Assembly (NCBI GenBank): GCA_020226215.1
Contig: CM035232.1
Location: forward strand, 59,281,220 to 59,345,219
Source: Sindora glabra
Taxonomy: Eukaryota; Streptophyta; Magnoliopsida; Fabales; Fabaceae
Length of the DNA: 64,000 bases
Direction of reading: 5' to 3'
The notes beneath the pieces are model-generated. The model was not told the DNA's origin and ran no database searches. It saw only the letters and a program-made list of their open reading frames with translations. Both the position numbers and the translations under genes were made by a program. Positions 61,544 to 64,000 of the stretch are shown one piece after another (position 1 is the stretch's first letter; each line of letters starts with the position of its first letter).

Positions 61544-62042
61544 TGATAGTTACATATTACCAATTAGGTAATAAAAAGAATAAGGATGGCAAAAGTTAGT
61601 ATAAAAAGTTGCTCCACACTTGCAAGCAAGCTAACAAAAGGGTTGGAATCCAATTTTAGCCTTCTAAAGCTTATATTAGTGAGGAAACAACGAATAGAGA
61701 GCAGAGTAAGTGAGTGAAGAAATGAAGTTAGAAGACTTACTTGAGCTAGTGATCAATATTTCTAATGATTAACCTACTTAGGGCACAATGGTCATATTAC
61801 AATTTTAGTAAAGGTAGCTTAGTCTTTTTAAAGGAAGTAGTGGTCTAGTAGTGATAACTATGATAATGGTTTTCTAGTTATACTAACTACTTTTAACATA
61901 ATTTGTTTAGCATTGTGCAATACTTATGATGTCTCAAGTTAGCACTAGTGTATAGGTTGTATGGTCCAACCACATCTTTTTAGGTTGGCCAATCTAGGTT
62001 TAAACATGATTTAGCCTAACCTTAAGGAGAAAGTATTGATCA
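61544..62042 (-). repeat. E3 5' LTR
   Basis: Partner of 51284-51785. Its minus-strand start TGATCA corresponds to TAATCA in the other copy, and it is followed outside by CATAG. Confidence 0.9.
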
Positions 62043-62536
62043 CATAGTGAAAGTAACCATTTAATTGATCTAATAAATGAATTTTATTGATCTCACAATT
62101 TTTTTTTGTTTACATTATGCAAACTTGACTAATTATGCATATTAAACCTTATCAAAATTTCAAAACATTTTTAGCCACAAAAATTAAGATTTTCATATAT
62201 ATTCACAATTGTAATATTTCTTTCTTCTTCTTTTTTTGTTTATTTGTGTGCATAGATCTAACATATTCATAAATCACCATTTTTCCTTTTCACTAAAATA
62301 GAAAGTTTAAATGATGTCACTTCATATCACAACCTGTTTCTCTAGGTAATTGTGACTGATATGAAGACATCATGCAAATATCTTTACAAGGCTTTCTTAG
62401 CTTTCTTTTCACAAACCCTTTTTGTTTTCTTAAAAATGTGAAACGAAAGTAGGTTTTTTTACTAGTAATATATGTGAGTGTATGTGTGTGTTCTTTGGAT
62501 TTGGAATTAAGACCTTTTCTTTTTTAGAAAATATAA

Positions 62537-62690
62537 TTTACACCCTTAAAATTTGATTATATGGTAAAAATAGTATATAAATTTTAAAATTATACACTTT
62601 ACTTCTTTAAACTTTGACTGAGTGATGAAAATGATATATGAACTTCAAAACCCTACACTTTACTTTCTTGAGCCTTCAAAAAAGGCAAAA
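62537..62690. repeat. tandem repeat, period 61 bp
   Basis: Unit 1 (62537-62597) and unit 2 (62598-62658) each start TTTAC and end TACAC. They share ATGATATATGAA-like and TTAAA cores and are about two-thirds alike. A partial third unit starts at 62659 with TTTACTTTCTTGA. Confidence 0.75.
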
Positions 62691-63600
62691 TTATTAATCT
62701 TAGGGCATGTTTAAAGGATATTTATGTTAACTCTTTCTTTTTTACTACATCAAACCACCTTTCATATAGACAGAGGAAAATCAAAGATGATTTAAAATAC
62801 TAGGGTTCAAAATTGCCTCCAAAATATGAGGTAAGATTTTCTAATCTGATTAAACTTTGTTTGTATCATTTCAAATCTTGTTAGTTGTCTTAAATTTTCA
62901 TTTTTATGGAGTAATACATATTGTGTTTCCAATTGATACAAAATATTCGTAAATTATTTATAATTATATTTACACACACATATAGTATAATCGTTATGCA
63001 TACAAGTCATTATGATGTAATTAGACATGTGATGATTTTGGCATTGTTACATACTACAATCCTATAGAAACCAAAGGCTTTAAACTATAGAGAAAATTGA
63101 GGAAAAAAAGTTTATAATCAAATTAGAAAACCTTACTTTGAATTTTAGAGGTGATTCTAAGCCTTGATTTTTTAGGCTATCTTTGATTTTTTTTAGAGAA
63201 TTTCATCATAAAGTTAAGTTTTTTTTTTCTCTATTTAGATTGATTGTGCCTTGCTATAGTGGAGAAAAAAGAGTTAGCATAAGTTGCTAATAAACTCAAT
63301 CCAAAGTTAATAGTATCATATTTTTCTAAAAATTTTAAAGCATAAAGTATTAAGTTTTAAAGCTAATGTCCATTTTTGTCAAATCTTGGAGGTGTAAGGT
63401 TTCATGTACAATTTTTGTCACTCAATCAAAACTTAGGAAATAATTTATGTTTTCCCCTTTTCTTCACATTAACAATGGAAAATTTTAAATTTAAAAACTC
63501 CAACCTATTACTTAGTTATCTAACCATTAATTCATCAAGTAGTAGTTTTTTATTTCTTTTCATTCCATTGCAATCATCAATAATTCCTATTGGATACCAT

Positions 63601-63795
63601 TAGAAAAATACTTTTGAAAACTGATTTGATTAGAGAATGAATTTTAAAGTTTTACTCTTCTAAAACCTTTAATTAATTTTTCTAAAACACAATTAATTTG
63701 GTTAGAAAAATACTTTTGAAAACTAATTTGGTTAGAGAATAAATTTTAAAGTTTTACTCTTCTAAAACCTTTCATTAATTTTTCTAAAACATAAT
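63601..63795. repeat. tandem repeat, period 102 bp
   Basis: TAGAAAAATACTTTTGAAAA at 63601 recurs at 63703. Both units continue with AGAGAAT, TTTTAAAGTTTTACTCTTC and TTAATTTTTCTAAAACA. Similarity is high, so it is recent. Confidence 0.92.
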
Positions 63796-63843
63796 GCAGT
63801 GGAAATAAACAAGACCTGACACTTATGATTATATATTGTTACG

Positions 63844-63873
<30 letters not shown>
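63844..63873. repeat. (ACT)n microsatellite
   Basis: Ten uninterrupted ACT units. Confidence 0.97.
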
Positions 63874-63874
<1 letters not shown>

Positions 63875-63907
63875 GATATTCTTGGAGAAAATGCCAATAC
63901 AATATTT

Positions 63908-64000
63908 TCAAGCTACCATTTGCAGATCTTCTAAACTATGTCTCAAAGAAAAACACACTTAGTATATCTTCAAGCTATTGTTTGCAGATCTTCCAAACTA
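63908..64000. repeat. direct repeat, period 62 bp, at the window edge
   Basis: TCAAGCTACCATTTGCAGAT at 63908 recurs at 63970 as TCAAGCTATTGTTTGCAGAT. Both continue to CTTC(T/C)AAACTA. The second copy runs into the window end. Confidence 0.85.

Larger units (their letters stand above)
51284..62042 (-). mobile_element. E3, Ty3/gypsy-type element without recognisable pol
   Basis: Direct repeats of 502 bp (51284-51785) and 499 bp (61544-62042) flank the unit. They are bounded by TATAG (51279-51283) and CATAG (62043-62047), a target-site duplication with one transition. On the minus strand the LTR starts TGATCAATACTTTC and ends with CTATCA or CTAACA. A purine-rich GGAGGAGAAACGGG (51791-51804, minus strand) lies next to the left LTR, which makes the left copy the 3' LTR. 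Gypsy gag is present on the minus strand. Opposite to it is an extra ORF on the plus strand. Removing the inner 5.1-kb insertion leaves about 4.6 kb of interior, too little for gag plus pol. Gypsy elements of the Tat group are known to carry extra ORFs, sometimes antisense; membership of that group is inference. Confidence 0.82.
62048..64000. other. unassigned DNA with short tandem repeats
   Basis: No gene was recognised. Three local tandem repeats and one trinucleotide repeat are listed separately. On the minus strand, TTGTTTATTTCCACTGCATT near 63790-63810 resembles the end region of copia-type LTRs (compare 11330-12994). An LTR may therefore extend past the right window edge. Confidence 0.4.

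Noticed and set aside
63376..63603. 75-codon plus-strand frame
   Set aside because: Ends in a low-complexity Ser/Phe run and overlaps the start of a tandem repeat; no recognisable domain.

Overview
The window looks like plant nuclear DNA, most likely from a flowering plant. It is strongly AT-rich and poor in CpG. It is almost entirely a nest of decayed transposable elements of plant type: Ty1/copia, Ty3/gypsy, CACTA and MITE. The only intact gene I can defend encodes a secreted protein of the plant self-incompatibility S1 (SPH) family, on the minus strand at 30252-30650. I see no rRNA, tRNA, CRISPR array or prokaryote-type operon.

Layout, left to right. 1-2085: unassigned DNA with short direct repeats, a CACTA-like terminus (1092) and an antisense Ulp1-protease-like remnant just inside it. 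2086-6810: a CACTA element with matching inverted termini, TSD ATT and no transposase. 7746-9347: a solo LTR (TSD GGTGT). 10771: the left end of another CACTA copy. 11330-12994: a solo copia-type LTR. 14095-19501: a CACTA element with a degenerate TNP2 transposase. 19688-26841: a full-length dead Ty1/copia element, E1 (TSD CTTCC). 26842-30251: unassigned DNA with a 517-bp tandem duplication. 30252-30726: the SPH gene and its likely TATA box. 30857-32495: a duplicated segment upstream of that gene. 32726-37106: a copia-like element, E4, whose LTRs hold a diverged minisatellite. 38188-41599: a small LTR element on the minus strand. 42174-49530: a second copia element, E2, whose 5' LTR was broken by a solo LTR (the same family as 7746-9347, opposite strand) and a MITE. 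51284-62042: a Ty3/gypsy-type element, E3, on the minus strand with a gag remnant and an antisense extra ORF. Its gag is split by a 5.1-kb LTR-like insertion that carries an old tandem array. 62048-64000: short tandem repeats.

Nothing here works together as a pathway. The elements record successive insertion layers, dated relative to each other by nesting and target-site duplications. Many in-frame stops and changed catalytic residues in the element proteins fit C-to-T or G-to-A change (TGG to TAG/TGA, CAA to TAA, GAY to AAY). That is what methylated, silenced plant repeats accumulate. The SPH gene and its flanks keep more CpG than the rest, consistent with a small unmethylated gene island in heterochromatin.

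All calls come from reading the sequence by eye and comparing it with remembered family signatures. Boundaries given with target-site duplications are the most reliable; domain limits inside pseudogenes are approximate.
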